DNA of 64,000 nucleotides from Metellina segmentata (GCA_947359465.1 OX375881.1:123329967-123393966), one strand, 5' to 3'; positions 12,114-23,602 are shown, counted from the stretch's first letter. Notes: generated by a model not told the origin, from the sequence alone. Numbers and translations: made by a program.

Positions 12114-12889
12114 CAACCCTTTAGTAACTGCTTACCACTTGAAATTTTTAGAAAGTTTTGGCGTACCACCAGTAATATTTTTTTAGGAACAAATATCTAA
12201 TGTCAAAAAACTGTCCAATGGCTTGTTCAATTTTAATTAAAATACTAAGAAAGCTTCAGATTTTATGATTAATGCACTTTTATTTCGTATTAATGATGCT
12301 TTAATAAAGGAAAAAATAAAACGATTATTGAAAATTACAGTTTTAATTTTTACTCACAGGTTTAAAAACAAATAATTTTAAATAATTAGTACTAACTAAG
12401 CAAACAGAGATTAACGTAGTCAAAAATCAATTTTCTAGTGCGAAACTTGTTGTTTGTCTTTTATAAAAATATCAATATCAGGAGCAATGGAGCTTAACTT
12501 CACTCTTAAGTCCTCTTTAACACTTACTCTGTGTCTATATTTATTTTTTATGTACAAAAGTTCAGAAAAACCACTCTCACACAAGTAGCTAGTAACAAAT
12601 GGCATAAGACAGCGATAGATATCGACTTAATTTCGCCGAGGTAGCCATTGAATAGAAATAGATAATCAGCAACAAAATTTATCTTTAAGTAATGTGCTAC
12701 TGTTAGCGTTAGTTATTACAATGTAATAAAAACGCTAATCCCAAATTGATATAATGTAATACCATTTTTCCTATAACGTGGTTGTACATACTAAAAAATT
12801 GAACAAACTTAGTAGAATATTTGAGTCACTCGTATCATCTTTGCGTACCACCTGAAACGTTGCCGCGTACCACCGGTTGGGAATCCATG
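12114..12889 (-). mobile_element. Internally deleted hAT element
   Basis: The left end is CAGGGGTCCCCAACC and the right end, reversed, is CATGGATTCCCAACC, a hAT-type CA-GGGxxCCCAAC inverted end. The flanking 8-mers ATCGATCG (12106-12113) and ATCTATCG (12890-12897) match at 7 of 8 positions, as expected for the 8-bp hAT target duplication. The element is 776 bp, too short for a full transposase. Confidence 0.8.
12437..12610 (-). pseudogene. hAT transposase C-terminal dimerisation segment
   Basis: The minus strand reads MPFVTSYLCESGFSELLYIK followed by NKYRHRVSVKEDLRV, then a stop. This is the hATC segment seen in ZBED5/SCAND3-like hAT proteins, where CE-GFS and K-KYR-R are typical. Only this terminal piece of the gene remains. 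Confidence 0.7.
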
Positions 12890-13992
12890 ATCTATCGCAA
12901 CAGCAAATAATTGTAATGTCACATATCGTCTAATTGTTTAAAACTTTTTTGCAGTATAAATACTTTTGAATGAATTTCAACTCTGAAAGTGATCTCTAAT
13001 ATGAACAGAACTATGCAAAGAATTAAAAACGTCTTAAAACTTTCTGCACATTAGTTAACTACAGTATCATATATAATCTTGTGATTTTAAACTCTTATAA
13101 ATTCCTTTAATTTAAATTCAACTCTGAAAATGATATATAATACGAAATTCCAGATAAAAATAATTCCAAATATAATGTGAAATAATAAAAAAATAACTTT
13201 TTAACTATTTCACACAACTCTTTACGCAGTAGATAAATGTAATATCACGTACCATATAGCGATTGTCAAACCAATTATTTAAATAATTCAAAAATTTTAA
13301 ATTCCAAATATAATTTGAAATATTTAAAAATAACTATTTACCTATTTCACTGCTTTAACTATTTCACAACTTTTTACGCAGTAATAAATTATAATACCAT
13401 ATATCCCTTAATTACTTTTAAACCCATATAATTCCCTTAACTTAATTTTTACTCCTGCAAATAATATATATTAAATTCCCCCAAGTAGAACATTTGAATA
13501 TTTCACAAAATTCTACGCAGTAGTAATTACAGTATCATGTATCATCTATCGATTTTTAAACCGATACAAATTGGTATAATTGAAATTTGGCTCTGAAAAT
13601 GATATATAATACGAAATTCCAAACATAACATATTTTTAAAATAGCTTTTAAAATGTCTCAAACTATTCTACATAGTAATTAATTGCAACACCACATTACT
13701 AACGAATGAAACGCAGTTGCCAAGTCTAATTAAATCCCCATTTCAATTTTCTCTGGCCCTTAGACGAGTGAAACGCAGCTTAGATTTGAGTAAAGAATTG
13801 CCGAGTTTCGAAAATAATCCACATAGTTTTAATGATCCTCAGAATGAGCTGAAATGTCATCCATCGCAACTCTAACCCTATCAGCAAAGTTTCAAAGTTA
13901 ATCGCGTTGCAAGGAAACTTCACACCCATTTCCTCGATATAATTAATTGCACTCTTAAATTCTGCTGCATTATTCAGAATTTATACATTGCT

Positions 13993-14580
13993 TCGTATCT
14001 TCCTCGGACGAAAGCACGGGCATCTGTTTGGAAGATATCCATCACACTGAATTTGAATCAATGCCGGTGATAATAGGAAAGCCTTGTACGGGTTTACGAG
14101 GTTTGATTTAATTTCAGTGTCATTGATTTGTGAAGTCTCCAGAGTATATTATTTTGCAATTAACTTTCACCTTTCTAACTTCAAGTTTTTTGTTGCTTCA
14201 GACAAACTGTACCTTCCTTAGCAGAAGTTTCGTCGCTGTGTCAAACTTGTTATTGAGCTTCGTAACGCTTCAGAATTGATGCATATTTCTCGGACGAAAA
14301 CTGGGGCATCTGTTTGAAAGATATCTATCACGACAAATTTGAATCAATGCCAGTGATAATAGGAAAAGAGTTGTTCTGGATTTCTAGGTTTTATTTGATT
14401 TTAATGCCATGGATTTGTGAAGTCTCGAGAGTATCTAGTCTTTTGTAACTGTTTATTAATTTTCGGTTTTCTAAACCGGCTTCGATTTTTTTTGTTGTTT
14501 TAGGTAAACCATGTCACGAACCCTTAGCTTAGCAGATTTGTTGAGGAGTGCAACTGCTATTTTGAGCTTTGTCCGTGATT
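13993..14580. repeat. Tandem duplication, period ~286 bp
   Basis: The phrase 'ctcggacgaaa' occurs at 14003 and 14289, and is followed in both units by 'gggcatctgtttg', 'gaatcaatgcc' with 'gtgataataggaaa', and 'gatttgtgaagtct'. The two units are clearly diverged. Confidence 0.8.
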
Positions 14581-14689
14581 GCGTTACTTCCTCTTGCGAC
14601 TGCAGGGTTCTAGACGGTTTGAACGTTTAGTGTTCATTCAAATTGGATTCAAAATGGTGTCTCGAGTGTAATGTTCTGCATCAAATTTT

Positions 14690-14945
14690 TCATCTTACTA
14701 GGGTTGGAAGAATAGCAGATAAGGAACAGGAGAGTTACGAGTTCGAATTCAACCAAAGACCGCCGTGCACAAAGGGTGCTGGTGCACGTTAAATCTGTTT
14801 TAAATGCCCTAACTTTGGTATGCAGAGGAAGTTTGGAGAGTGGGGTGCCAGCTCCAGTGTTGCGATTCGGGTTTGATCCCGTACAGTTGCCAATATCCCA
14901 TCGTGTTTTTCCAGTGTGACGCCAATCAAATACCAAGTACCGAAA
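14690..14945 (+). mobile_element. SINE, near full length with internal deletion
   Basis: Has the B-box-like 'acgagttcgaattcaacc', 'ggtgctggtgcacgttaaat' and 'ggaagtttggagagtggggt', then jumps from 'gttgcgattc' to 'gggtttgatcccg', lacking the 'catctgaccgtgg' block. Confidence 0.85.
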
Positions 14946-15676
14946 ATTCAATAGTGAAATGAATGTTTTAAATGGATAAAATATAATAACGTTTGAATTG
15001 AATCTATAATACTCTGAACTTGTTTGTCTTTTAAATACGCTTCATACTTTATTACATTCGATAAAAGCATTAACGTATACTATTTTATTAATTGGACATG
15101 AACACGAGGCCCCAAAATATGAAACCTCCCAAGCAGAGTCAAAAGAGTAATTTCCACCTATATACTGCCTCTCCACATACTACCCTTGCCTAACGAAAGA
15201 ATCATAAATATTCAGTTTGTGCATAAATTGGGCCTCCTTGCATAATTAGAGGCATTACTTAACGCTCTAGTGGCGATCGAGAAAAGGTGTCTGGTCCCGG
15301 ACTCATGGAAATAAATGTACTTAGCACTAATGGATAGGCGCAGGACTAAGAAATTTCATTTCATTAAGGCTGTGAAGAGCTCAAGACGTTGCTTGGATTG
15401 GATCAGATGGCCAATGTTTCAACTTGAATGTGTTTTTGAAGGGCTGGTATCCGTTCTTTCTACGAGTGGCGCGCTTCACTTGGGGTACAATAAAGTGGGT
15501 TGGTGGTGCCTTAATGAGAAGGTTAACATTCGTCTGCGGAGTGTCTGGTGTCAATTGGGTGAAAACTACTGTGGAAAGTTTTTCGACAGGAATGGTTTTT
15601 TTCAAGTAGAAAATATGTTTTTTTATTTCGTGATGCTACTCTTGTTTACAGCGAGCTAAAGGTTCCGTTGCTAGGT
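14946..15676. other. Unassigned DNA with a 114-codon ORF
   Basis: The plus ORF 15315-15659 (MYLALMDRRRTKKF...) ends in a hydrophobic stretch and matches no family I know. ORFs in the other frames overlap it, so it is probably chance. Confidence 0.4.
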
Positions 15677-15985
15677 AGGTATTTTAACCAACGTCGCACT
15701 GGAGCATCACAATGGGCTATGGGTGACGGCCAGGGTTGATTGGTTGGGTGGGTTTGGGTTTTATGGCGCAAAGGCCGTACTTGGACATGTATAATTTGTG
15801 GTTGTTTGAATGGGTTTAGGGTTGTTCGGCGCAAATGCCGTATTTGGACATGCGATGACGATCAGGGATCCAATCGAAAGCGAGGGATCCGAGGACAACA
15901 CCACGTAATTTTTAACCACGGTCATATTACGAGGTCTCACCTGGGCTAGTACACCACTTTTCAAACTTCAGCACCACACCAACGC
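15677..15985 (-). mobile_element. SINE interrupted by a 120-bp insert
   Basis: The SINE body is split at 15735 and resumes at 15856. 'tgacggccaggg' before the insert and 'tgacgatcaggg' after it match at 10 of 12 positions, as a target duplication would. Confidence 0.75.
15736..15855. repeat. 2 x 60-bp tandem dimer inserted in a SINE
   Basis: Two units of exactly 60 bases (15736-15795 and 15796-15855) share 'tgggttt...ggcgcaaa-gccgta-ttggacatg'. A 'tttatggcgcaaaggcc' phrase seems familiar from other arthropod repeats, but that is memory only. Confidence 0.65.
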
Positions 15986-16032
15986 ACAGGTTAATAGTTA
16001 TTTTTCGTACACTTTTCTGGGTTTATGCTAAT

Positions 16033-16219
16033 GTAGGTAGGTAGTTGAACAAAGACCGCACTGTATCAACACAATGAACTATTAGCGACTGTTCGGGATC
16101 AAACTCGTAGGGAAAGATACGAGGACAACACTACGCAGTTGTGAACCATGGCCAGATGACGAGGTTACACCTCCAGCTGCTAATCCGTTACTCCTACAAC
16201 CGAGCTTCCGTGGTCTACA
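16033..16219 (-). mobile_element. SINE, internally deleted
   Basis: The reverse 3' body ('gatcaaactcgtagggaaag', 'catggccagatgacgagg') runs directly into the tRNA-like head ('cgttactcctacaaccgagc'), so the middle of the SINE is missing. Confidence 0.7.
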
Positions 16220-16919
16220 GGATCAACAGAATTAGTTGATATTTTTTTTTGTAAAACAGCGTTTATGAAGAAGACGTTATGAAAGAAGATGAACAGCGGG
16301 AAAAAAACTTAGGGTGTTTCGAAAAAATATCTTCCACAATTGTAAAAAGTCTTGAGATGACCCAAAATAAACAATTTTGTCTACGAATTGTGTTTCTGTA
16401 AATGCTACGATTACGTGGGAGATACCTGCTCGAATTTTCAGCGGCATGACTATTCGCAATTGGAGCTTGCATACTTGCATCGGATGGAGCAGAGAACAGA
16501 AATGCACGCTTGTAAATTTTAAACTTTTTCCTGAGTAAAATAATTATTTTTTAATATGTCAAAATGTTTACAGTTACCAGAAGTTAACCTAACATGATGG
16601 ATTGCGAAAGAATGGACACAAAAAATCTTTCACAAGCAGCAATTTCAAAACCTTTCTCTCTCTCTCTCTCTCTCTCTGAAAAGCTTGAATGAGATGAAAA
16701 TCTGCAGATGAATTTTCGTTTCTCTTGAATAAAAGCAAAGACTAAAACTGAAACACATCGTATGAAGTCATTGAAGCTACCTCTCCGGTATGAATACCAA
16801 TTCACTCTGCAATCAAGGTATGCACATGTGTGCTAGTCCTTTCGTACTCCCAGTCAAAGATAGGTGCAAACCTTTGCGAAATTACGCCGTAGCAAAAGAA
16901 ATGTGATCTATGCAGGGTA
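16220..16919. other. Unassigned DNA
   Basis: Contains a (CT)n run at about 16653-16678. Overlapping minus ORFs at 16263-16507 and 16584-16805 show no recognisable domain. Confidence 0.45.
16653..16678. repeat. (CT)n microsatellite
   Basis: About 13 CT dinucleotides. Confidence 0.9.
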
Positions 16920-17310
16920 TAAAATACACCGCAAGTATCTCGCAATTCCAGAAACTTATTTGAGACATTGGAAACTATTCGCGCTACTGTATGGGATTTC
17001 GGAGTAGAAATTTGCCGTATCGAGCCTCAATTCGTAACTTTCGCAAGAGAGTTTCCAAACTTATGCATAGAGATGAACCGAACTGAAGAACGGCTCCGGA
17101 CCTAATCAATATTTGCAAACTCTGTAGGAAGAATAGTTTTTCTTATGCGAGTTTGTATCAGGTGAATTTAAAGTTAGTTTACGTAAAAAGCAAAGGCAAA
17201 GGTTATGCCACTTAATATACACTAAAAAGTCAAAATGATCAAGACATTTTATCCTCCAAACTGCATATGATTTAGTTAAATTAAATGGGAATACTCGAAG
17301 CATAAATATA

Positions 17311-17451
17311 ATGTAAAATAAAGAATAACAAAAAAATAATGTAAAATAAAGAATAACAGAAAAAAAAATGTAAAATAAAGAATAACAGAAAAATAATGTA
17401 AAATAAAGAATAACATAAAAATAATGTAAAATAAAGAATAACAGAAAAATA
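17311..17451. repeat. 5 x 28-bp tandem array
   Basis: Units start at 17311, 17339, 17368, 17396 and 17424, each 'atgtaaaataaagaataaca' plus an A-rich tail. A minus ORF across it (17276-17518) encodes a repetitive hydrophobic peptide only because of the array. Confidence 0.9.
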
Positions 17452-17463
17452 AAGTAAATCTTT

Positions 17464-17760
17464 GTAGGTAAGTATTTGATTTAACGAAAGAACAATACGA
17501 GCTAATGGTGACGGTCATGGATCTATCCCGAAGACAAGATCTAAAGACACAACGTAATTTAGAAACACAGACAGATGATGAGGCAACACCTGATCTGGCA
17601 CCTTACTCTCCCAACCACGCCAACTTGAGGTCATTTAAGGCCATGAACATGTCTAACAAGCACCATCTCCTTTGAACACGACGGTATTTGATTGGATTCG
17701 AAATCCTCCCTTTGTTGATCCGTCACTCTTCCAAGCGGACTACGGTGGTCCCTAGAGGAT
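17464..17760 (-). mobile_element. SINE, full length with tRNA-like head
   Basis: The 3' tail 'gtaggtaagtatt' is at the left. The body is collinear, and the head at the right has the reversed B box 'ggattcgaaatcc' near 17694. Confidence 0.85.
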
Positions 17761-18149
17761 ATACAGCGAATGGCAGGCTATAAAATTAATTGCAATCAAT
17801 GAGATCGGATCACCATTTACAAATCTTGTTGAAATTTGAGATAATTTCGATGTAGGTTGCATTCATTGAAAGATTCAATTTTAAATTGATTTAAATTTAA
17901 TAGAAAGAGGGGGAAATATATACCACTCTAATTAAAACTTAATAAACCACTTATTATGTCAAAAAACTAAAACACGGCCTTGCCATTTGATCCACTTGAA
18001 TGCATCGGGTTTATATACGTAAAATCTATATGTACATAAAATGATGCGTGTATATTTTCTATACAAATCTACACCGTTTGACCAATCCAAACCTATTTGG
18101 GTAATTAATACTTTAGAACACTGCGGAAAATATAGGCTAATGCTTTCCT

Positions 18150-18262
18150 GTCTTCAGACCAAACTATAGTACTTACAACCTCGAAAATTGGCACACAGGT
18201 AGTCCTAAAAATTTCCCCCTCGAAGCCCCAAGTTTAAACTCTAAAGTTTGTTTTCCTACAAT
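18150..18262 (+). mobile_element. Helitron-like internal fragment
   Basis: Matches the segment after the 5' end of the 52.6 kb copy: 'aaactatagtacttacaa' and 'ggcacacaggtagtcc'. No termini. Confidence 0.55.
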
Positions 18263-18577
18263 AAATGAATATTGACAAGGAAACACGATCTACAGGGTTT
18301 GTTTATTTGAGTTAATACAGGGATATTGAGTTAATACGGTCATATTTGAGCAATACTAAATTTCATATCATTATCGTCTTAAATAATTCAAGTTGAAAAG
18401 TATTTTTTGTTCAACTTCAATTATTGCATTTTTGAATGTAAGAAAAGTGATTATTTTAATTCGCTTTTCAATCTTCATTTAACCGTTTCAACCCCAGTAA
18501 CGCAAGTTATTCAAGTAGTATTATATAAAAATGAATAATCAGCAATATACATGCCTACACCTTTCTAAAATTACACG

Positions 18578-18822
18578 CAACGTCGTGTACAAAGGGAGGC
18601 TGATGCACGTTAAATCTATCGTGGCCTCACATATTCTCACGTTTGTGTGATGTGGAAGTTTGGAGAGTGAGATGCCAGCTCATGCGTTGCATCGTCATCT
18701 GACCGTGGTTCAAAATTACGTTGTGCTGTCTTCGGATCTTTACCTTGGGGATTGATACCGAACCATCGTTAATACCCCGTTGTGTTGCTCCTGCACGATC
18801 TTAATTAAAACACGTACCTTCT
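18578..18822 (+). mobile_element. SINE, 5'-truncated
   Basis: Runs from 'cgtcgtgtacaaagggaggc' to 'cgatcttaattaaaac', with all body landmarks present. Confidence 0.85.
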
Positions 18823-19726
18823 AAAATTACACTGTATAACTAAATAAATGCAATGTCTGGCAAATTATAAATTCCAACATATTTCACTATTCCAGAATCT
18901 TATTTGAATCCCTAGAAACTATTCACGAAATACTCTAGGGATTTTGAAACTCAAATTCGCCATTTTGAAGTCTCCTTAATTTTCCTAAGAGAAGTTTCAA
19001 TTTATTTTACTGAGGTGAGAAGAATTCAAGACGAGTTAATAGCAATCATGATTTGCAAACTTTGTTGGAAGATATTGTCTACGCAATATTGTGAATGCGA
19101 TGAAGCTGCATTTTGTGTAAACCCAAGTAAAATATACAGGCAAAAGCACGTCGTACCACTTACTATGTTCCAAAACCTCATATAAAGTCTAAACATTTAT
19201 TCCCTAAAATTCCATCTGATACCATTCAATTAAATAAGTATTCTTATAAAAAGTATCAAAACGAAAAGCCAACAGAAAAATACATGCAATACACGTCTTT
19301 GAAAAGCTATACTGTATAACAAAATACGTTGGTATATAAAATAAATCTTAAGGATTTCTCATATTTTAAGAGTTTATAATATAAGGCAATTATTTCTATT
19401 AAAACTATTTTCTCTCTAAACTCCTCGGATTTCAGAGTGAAAACCTGCTATTTAGTATCATTCCCTAACTTTCGTAACGGAATTTTCAATTGAATGCATT
19501 GAGATGAGCATAATTGAAGGAGATTTTTGATCAATCATGATTTGCAAACTTCTTGAAGTATACTTAAAGATACTTTCATAAGCAATGGAGTTCGTTGAAG
19601 CTACATTTTAAGTACATTCAAGTAAACTATACCGAAAAAGGCTAGTTATACCACTTAGTATATTCTAAAAAATTCAACCACTGTCTAAACATTTTATTTT
19701 CAAATATGCTTCTGATTTATATTCTA

Positions 19727-20466
19727 TCAGGTTGAGTAAAAGGTTTTCCGCCAAGGAGAGATATCTCTGCGTTAACAGCTATCATTTCTGTGGTTGTTAG
19801 CCTTTTCACAAACGAGTTTTTGCATTCGAAAGCTGGAAATTGTAACTACACGACTGTGTAAATTGTTTGTTAAAAATGTATTATCTTGTGCGTCAAAAAA
19901 ATGTTAAAACAGTTTAAAATGAGCTATCGCGTCAACAGATGAACGATTATGCACTATGAGTTCTGTAACAAACTCAGTGCGACCGAATGCCACCAAAAAT
20001 GTGTGAAAGTTCAGGCATAAATACCGTTTTTTATGATGCAGTCAGTTTGGTTTCGGAAGTTTAAAGCTGGAATTTTCGACATTGAAGATGAACCACGTTC
20101 TGGCCGCCGCCCTTTTGAAGTTGATTTTGAGCAGTTAAAACAAATCATTGATCAAGACAGTACTTATTCAACACGAACTATTGAGTTAGAGCTTGACGTT
20201 TGCCAAAAAACAATAGTTGACGTTCTGAAACGCATAAATTTAACGTTTAAGTTCAACCGGTGGTTGCCTCACGAATTAACTGCTCAAGACAGATGCAAGA
20301 GAAAAGCGGCCTGTTTGGTTCTACTCAGAGATCAAAGGAAAGAGAAAATATTGGACAGAACTGTGACCTGTGATGAAAAATGGGTGTACTACAACAATAC
20401 AATACGTAAAGAAGGAGGCCCACGTGAATCAGTAGAAGAAAACTGCCCAGATAGCGATCAAGCATA
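19727..20466 (+). mobile_element. Mariner element, 3'-truncated
   Basis: Begins after TA with 'tcaggttgagtaaaaggttt', a mariner-type end. Homology stops soon after the transposase IRKEGG segment, so the 3' half is missing. Confidence 0.65.
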
Positions 20467-20467
20467 A
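19940..20467 (+). pseudogene. Mariner transposase, N-terminal half
   Basis: An in-frame stretch from 20033 reads VWFRKFKAGIFDIEDEPRSG, then RTIELELDVCQKTIVDVLKR (the paired HTH region) and WLPHELT, and ends with the first catalytic block TCDEKWVYYNN. WVPHEL and DEKW-YYNN are mariner signatures. Upstream of 20033 the N-terminal helix is recognisable but carries frameshifts and stops. The second and third Asp are lost with the 3' half. Confidence 0.8.
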
Positions 20468-21015
20468 AGAAATGTCGGCGATATCTCGATGACGATTGTC
20501 TCGTTATTTGTGCAAAATTGTTACAATCTCGAAGGACAAGATGACGCTGCTTTAAAAGACGAAGAGTCGCAATTTGAATTTTCTAATTTTTTTCCTGCAT
20601 CCGTTATTCTCAGAATTCGATTCTTACAGCATAACTCTAGCGCATATCTCGATATCCCAAGTTTCATGTCTATTTGTTTGGGGGCTGTAGGGTCTTGGAG
20701 GTATCTAGAGGAAATTATTTTATAATCCTTTAAATATTTAAATAAAAGACCCTATAACTACAGCCGGCCCTTTCCAACAGTACTTTTTCCGTTTCGGACA
20801 AAGCGAAACCGAAAACTGTGCTTGTGGGTCAGTAGAGTCCCATCTCCATTATGTTCCCCGATGTCCCCTCACGACTAAATTTCACGTGCGTTGCCACGAA
20901 AACGGACGGAACAACACTTGAAGAAAAATGGCATTTGGTCACAGAGATAAAACCGCAGAGAGGACTTGTAATTTGCCTCACTCTGTAATTTGTTTACTTG
21001 TCTGTTTTTTTGCTT
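20468..21015. other. Unassigned DNA
   Basis: A 78-codon plus ORF (20489-20725) has no recognised domain. 'ctgtagggtctt' near 20685 and 'aaagaccctataactacag' near 20746 form an imperfect inverted repeat. Confidence 0.4.
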
Positions 21016-21019
21016 TTAA

Positions 21020-23476
21020 CCTTTTAAACGCCGCAATTCATTTTTAAAGTTTTTTATTTTAATTTTTCGCTCAAATGGCTTATTTTACAGATAGTACAAC
21101 TGTTCTAGACCTTTTTTGGCGAAAAAAATAATCCTAAGTATGATTTTGAGGATGTTCCCATTTGGGAACATTGGCGTTTGGGATGAAGTAAATAGGGGCA
21201 TTTTTCCGAAAGGTAATTTTTTTGCTATAGACTCAAAAGGAGGACTAAGTTTGATTTCTATTTCATACCTTTATGTATTTCTCTTCGGAAGGATACATTT
21301 TTCTTTTATTGCCAGTGCTACGAGGGAAGCAAGATAAATGTATCTGCTTTTTGCATGCAAGGCACTGCTTTCTAACATTCTTCTTGAACAATGCGCAACG
21401 TCCTCGGGTGCAAGCGACGAGATAGTGTTCGTCCGTCTTTCTAAGGTGAATTGGTAGATGAGATCGTGGTCCTGGTCTTGCTGAGATGACTCGATTCTAT
21501 TGGAGCCTCTTCTTTGGCACCATCCTATTTCCCTTAGTAAATTTCCATCCTATATAGATATCCATTAGATGAACATATCATCCAAATTTTGTATCCAAAT
21601 CTGATGGGGTTTCCGCGAATAAGAATCTTACAAGAATGATGTCCGTAATACGGCACCATTGATCAGTCAATGCTGAGTTTATCGTGAAAAACTCCAAACT
21701 GAAGCAAGTTTCTACACATATTATAATATATTGGCGCAATCTTTTTTAGTTTATTACCCGGTTGAACATCCTTATTGTTAACAACAAGATGGAAGTACTT
21801 TTTAAGCTGACGAATGCGTGCTCTAGCCATTATTTTTGGAAAGATTGTAACACATGTGTCTCCTACTCTAATATAAGTCCTCTGTAGGCACCGTGTGATA
21901 ACCGCTTAAAAGAAGTAGACCTAGTAACTGAAGAATATCTTTACAGCTAACTGTTATTATCTGCCCCTTTGCAGTGTTTACAACGCTGTCATCTCAACTA
22001 GATGTTGCACATAATTTGTAGGGAGTATTTTGTGGAATAACTCTAGAGGATCCATTGTCTCAAGTTCAGGAAATTTTTCAGCCAGCTTTACGAGGCATTT
22101 TCCTGAAATATCATTATCCAATGTTGCATCCCTTTTCTATCTGGGATTAGGTTCTTGTCTTCGCTTCTTTGCACTTGGAGCAGAACATGAGGGTGTGCTT
22201 CTCCATTGATCTTCGATCGAATCGGGAATTCGGTCATCTGAAATAGTCGAATCATTATCTTCATTGTCAATCATCAGGTCAATCTGGCCACAAACATCTT
22301 GAGAACGAACCTCATTCAACGCTTTATCGTTGATGTGTTCTTCAACACTCAAATCAGCGTCTTCATCAGATGGCAATATGTAAAGATCCGGATAGTCTAC
22401 GTCCTCGAGCTCGTCATCGGATAGGCTGTTGAAAAATTCCTGAGCGGCTCGCAGGAACTTGCGATATATCTCTGAAAAATGTAGTTGACACGGAGTGATA
22501 CCTGAGAAGCACTTGAATAGTCAATTCCTATTAGGAATGGCGTATTAATTAAAAAAAAATATTAAAACTACATCGTTCAGCGTATACTATACAGTAGTAC
22601 TCTCTGAGATAGGCGAGAAAAATAAATTTGGTCAGAATGAAACACATTGGTTGAAACAGTAACGACTACAGGTCACACCTTCGTCGAGTCTTGAAAAAGA
22701 AATGTTGTTAGAATGTGATCTTTGCAAAGGTCATTCAAAACGCGCACCTCTCTTTTTCTACCCGTAAATCACGTGATACATTTCAACCAACCATTTCACT
22801 AAAGAGGAATGTGTTTACTATTCTTGTAAGGTGATTAGAGTGAAAGAAATAATCCCAATCGTAAACATTTATAACTGTAACAATGCGATTATCTTCCAAT
22901 AGAGTATCACGGTTTGCAGAGAAAACGGCAGTTAGGCTCATGCAGATACAAAAGTGCCAGCTGGAAGTATGAAAGAATCAGCCACCACATTTGTTAAGTT
23001 ACCCATAGCAGAAGAATTGCGATAATTAAAAAAAAGAAGAGTATTGACTCAAATTTTGCAAGTTGAAAAAATCCCTTCAAACACTATACCCCAAACGCCA
23101 ATGTTCCCAATTGGGAACATCAAAATTGTTGTAAGAATTACTTCTTACAAATGACACTTGAAAATATTTTGTTAATTTGTACGAGAATATATGTCCCTTG
23201 ACTACCAAATCACGTCAGTAAACTTTTTTTTAAATTTAATTTAAAAACAGCAGAAATTAAAATGTGCATGACACTTTGAAGTTCACAAATTCAGTAAATT
23301 TGACCTTAATTATGTAAAAAAGCAGAATTTATTTTTTTGAAAAACGGTGGCACTTAAAATAAATTTATATTGTTATGTGACATTTCGGAAAATATGAATA
23401 TTCTAAACAAAAAATAAAGCTATTAAAAAAATTCACAAAAAAATGTTCCCATTTGGGAACATTGGCAGGTAAAAGG
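21020..23476 (-). mobile_element. piggyBac-like element with TTAA target sites
   Basis: TTAA flanks both ends (21016-21019 and 23477-23480), and each end begins CCTTTTA after the TTAA. The element is 2.46 kb and the degenerate transposase is on the minus strand. Palindromes ATGTTCCCA..TGGGAACAT occur at 21152, 23101 and 23443. Confidence 0.85.
21340..22440 (-). pseudogene. piggyBac transposase (PGBD4-like), decayed
   Basis: The minus strand starts with an acidic N-terminus (MPSDEDADLSVEEHINDKAL, from 22376), then a degenerate SGKCLVKLAEKFPELETMDP (about 22040-22110). It continues with ARIRQLKKYFHLVVNN, the FHDKLSID-SMVPYYGHH block and NPIRFGYKIWMICSSNGYLY. ID(E)SM-PYYGHH holds one catalytic Asp; here the codon after Asp is TGA, and other frameshifts are present. 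A Cys-rich C-terminal region would fall near 21350-21450. A TTAA-specific cut-and-paste recombinase in origin, now inactive. Confidence 0.8.
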
Positions 23477-23524
23477 TTAATAAAATGGCCACGAGTTGTT
23501 CATCCTACTGATAAGTCTCTTAAA

Positions 23525-23602
23525 AGGGTTACAGCCGGACACCTCGTCGATAGTACGTTTTATTGCTCCATTGTGACGTTAACCAACTACCTACATAATT
23601 AC
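23525..23602 (+). mobile_element. SINE 3'-end fragment
   Basis: 'cagccggacacctcgtcg', 'attgctccattgtgacgtt' and a CCTA-containing tail. Confidence 0.6.

Larger units (their letters stand above)
11978..13700. repeat. Degenerate tandem repeat, ~130-170 bp unit
   Basis: Variants of one phrase recur: 'tttttaaaccc...', a 'ttcaactctgaaaatgatat' block, 'aaattccaaata', and 'tacgcagtagtaat' with 'tatcatgtatc'. Clear unit starts fall near 11978, 12938, 13083, 13418 and 13551. The array is interrupted by the hAT element at 12114-12889. Confidence 0.55.
16920..19724. repeat. Old ~489-bp tandem repeat, broken by younger insertions
   Basis: The marker 'atttgcaaac' followed by 'ttg-tggaaga-at' occurs at 17111, 19051 and 19540, and a weaker copy near 17810. 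The last two are 489 bases apart. Shared landmarks around the marker are 'ttcgtaactttcg-aagag' upstream and 'ccacttaatatacactaaaaa' downstream. SINEs at 17464 and 18578 and the 28-bp array lie within it. Confidence 0.55.

Noticed and set aside
14649..14951. 100-codon minus ORF
   Set aside because: Lies across a SINE copy in antisense; no domain.
15315..15659. 114-codon ORF as a possible host gene
   Set aside because: No recognisable motif, no splice or promoter context I could defend, and overlapping ORFs in other frames of similar length.
17276..17518. 80-codon minus ORF with a hydrophobic repetitive peptide
   Set aside because: It is produced by the 28-bp tandem array; unit length variation and codon content show no coding constraint.
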